This document shows, in pieces, positions 5,555 through 6,391 of a stretch of DNA of 6,391 bases (positions are counted from its first letter, which is position 1; every line of letters starts with the position of its first letter). The DNA comes from Pseudomonadota bacterium (GTDB lineage: Bacteria > Pseudomonadota > Alphaproteobacteria > Rhizobiales > Devosiaceae). The stretch covers positions 1 to 6,391 of the forward strand of contig JAEZHZ010000178.1 in NCBI GenBank assembly GCA_023436745.1, in the 5' to 3' direction. The translations under genes were made by a program, and so were the position numbers. The notes below the pieces were generated by a model. It saw nothing but the letters and a program-made list of their open reading frames with translations. It searched no databases and was not told the DNA's origin.

Positions 5555-6391
5555 GTGGAGCTGGAACAGGGCGCAGGTCTGGCGCTGGTGGCGATCGGGC
5601 CGTTCGTGGCCGCGGCGCTGGCACCGTTGCTCCATGGTCTGCTGCGCGGATTCAGTCACTGGCTGCTGGCGCTGGTGCCGGCGGCGATCTTCGTCTTCCT
5701 CATGGGCTATGTCGGCCCCGTCGCGAGCGGCGAGACCATCGTCGCGGGCATCGACTGGGTGCCCGCGCTCGGGCTGCGGCTGACCTTTCTCGTTGACGGG
5801 CTGAGCCTCGCCTTCGCGATGACCATCTCCGGCATCGGCACGCTGATCGTGCTCTATGCCGGCGCCTACCTGCACGGCCACCGCCACCTCGGACGGTTCC
5901 TGATGTTCCTGCTGGCCTTTACCGGGGCGATGCTGGGGCTGGTGCTGTCGGACAATCTCCTCGCGCTGTTCCTGTTCTGGGAGCTGACCTCGATCAGCTC
6001 GTTCCTGCTGATCGGCTTCGACGGCGACCGGCAGGCGGCGCGGCGCGGTGCCATCCAGGCGCTGGTGATCACCAATATCGGCGGCATGGGGCTGCTGGTG
6101 GGGGTGATCCTGATCAGCCAGCTCACCGGCGGCTGGAGCCTTGCCGAACTTCTCGGCAGCGGGGACATCCTGCGCGACAGCGGCCTCTACGGCGCCGTGC
6201 TGATGGCGATCCTGGTCGCGGCCTTCACGAAGTCGGCGCAGGTGCCGTTCCACTTCTGGCTGCCCAATGCCATGGAGGCGCCGACGCCGGTCTCGGCGTT
6301 CCTGCACTCGGCGACCATGGTGCAGGCCGGCGTCTACCTGCTGGCGCGGATGACGCCGGTGCTCGGCGGGACCACGGTGTGGACCACGGTG
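5555..6391 (+). CDS. mrpA: Na+(K+)/H+ antiporter subunit A, MrpA/MnhA/PhaA (partial, N-terminal 279 codons)
   Basis: This is the large subunit of the multisubunit Mrp cation/proton antiporter of the inner membrane, homologous to NuoL of complex I. About eight membrane helices are visible (roughly 7-28, 33-54, 76-104, 113-131, 133-154, 166-190, 211-235, 246-266). Hallmarks are FWELTSISSFLLIG with E143, AFTKSAQVPFHFWLP with K226, and EAPTPVSAFLHSATMV with H251. E143 and K226 sit 3 residues after the Bacillus E140 and K223 needed for antiport. Where Bacillus MrpA has Lys in HSATMVKAG, this protein has Gln (Q257, CAG 6323-6325). GTG 5555 is chosen because GGGAGG (5545-5550) lies 4 bases upstream and MELEQGAGLALVAIGPF is a typical beginning; an in-frame TTG at 5525 is a weaker alternative. 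The gene runs off the right edge; full MrpA is about 770-980 residues, and the other mrp subunits probably follow. Roles include Na+ tolerance and pH homeostasis. Confidence 0.96.
   Translation, partial: MELEQGAGLALVAIGPFVAAALAPLLHGLLRGFSHWLLALVPAAIFVFLMGYVGPVASGETIVAGIDWVPALGLRLTFLVDGLSLAFAMTISGIGTLIVLYAGAYLHGHRHLGRFLMFLLAFTGAMLGLVLSDNLLALFLFWELTSISSFLLIGFDGDRQAARRGAIQALVITNIGGMGLLVGVILISQLTGGWSLAELLGSGDILRDSGLYGAVLMAILVAAFTKSAQVPFHFWLPNAMEAPTPVSAFLHSATMVQAGVYLLARMTPVLGGTTVWTTV

Noticed and set aside
5384..6307. Minus-strand frame continuous with ptrB for another 308 codons
   Set aside because: It is antisense to mrpA, is rich in Arg, Gln, His and Glu as GC-rich shadow frames are, and the typical oligopeptidase B N terminus with its own Shine-Dalgarno site begins at 5383.
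1..6391. CRISPR array, insertion sequence, tRNA or phage element
   Set aside because: No repeat-spacer pattern, transposase frame, terminal inverted repeats with target duplication or tRNA cloverleaf was seen on either strand.

Overview
The window is GC-rich and densely coded, and its gene families (an alphaproteobacterial-type receiver protein with a C-terminal GPERR motif, DUF4287, oligopeptidase B, MrpA) fit an alphaproteobacterium, probably Hyphomicrobiales (Devosia-like). That assignment is inference from protein style, not from a marker gene. It looks like ordinary chromosome: there is no tRNA, rRNA, insertion sequence, CRISPR array or phage gene. The most notable points are a broken ATPase gene, a degenerate LOG-like partner and an atypical receiver protein.

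Layout. 1-197 is a leader region that may hold the start of a divergent minus-strand gene cut by the window edge, plus a possible promoter. 198-1649 (+) is a YjgR-type HerA-like ATPase (DUF853) whose frame is intact except for one in-frame amber codon at 432-434. One base after its stop, 1651-2211 (+) encodes a LOG/SLOG-like Rossmann protein whose signature motifs are degraded; the two form a likely operon. 2263-2796 (-) is a CheY-like receiver protein, convergent with that operon, that keeps the phospho-acceptor Asp but lacks the acidic Mg2+ pair. 2797-2967 is a divergent intergenic region with a 7+7 palindrome. 2968-3261 (+) is a small DUF4287 protein. It converges on 3293-5383 (-), a complete oligopeptidase B with its Ser-Asp-His triad, and a strong GC hairpin lies between them. 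5384-5554 is the second divergent intergenic region. 5555 to the right edge (+) is the N-terminal 279 codons of MrpA, the large antiporter subunit of a multisubunit Na+/H+ antiporter, presumably the first gene of an mrp operon continuing outside the window.

How they work together. Apart from the ATPase/LOG-like pair, the genes are separate transcription units with unrelated jobs: DNA or nucleotide handling, signalling, peptide cleavage and ion homeostasis. I see no convincing evidence of an undescribed multigene system. The best leads are the ATPase plus degenerate LOG-like protein, the receiver with a missing acidic pair, and specificity-residue changes in oligopeptidase B and MrpA.
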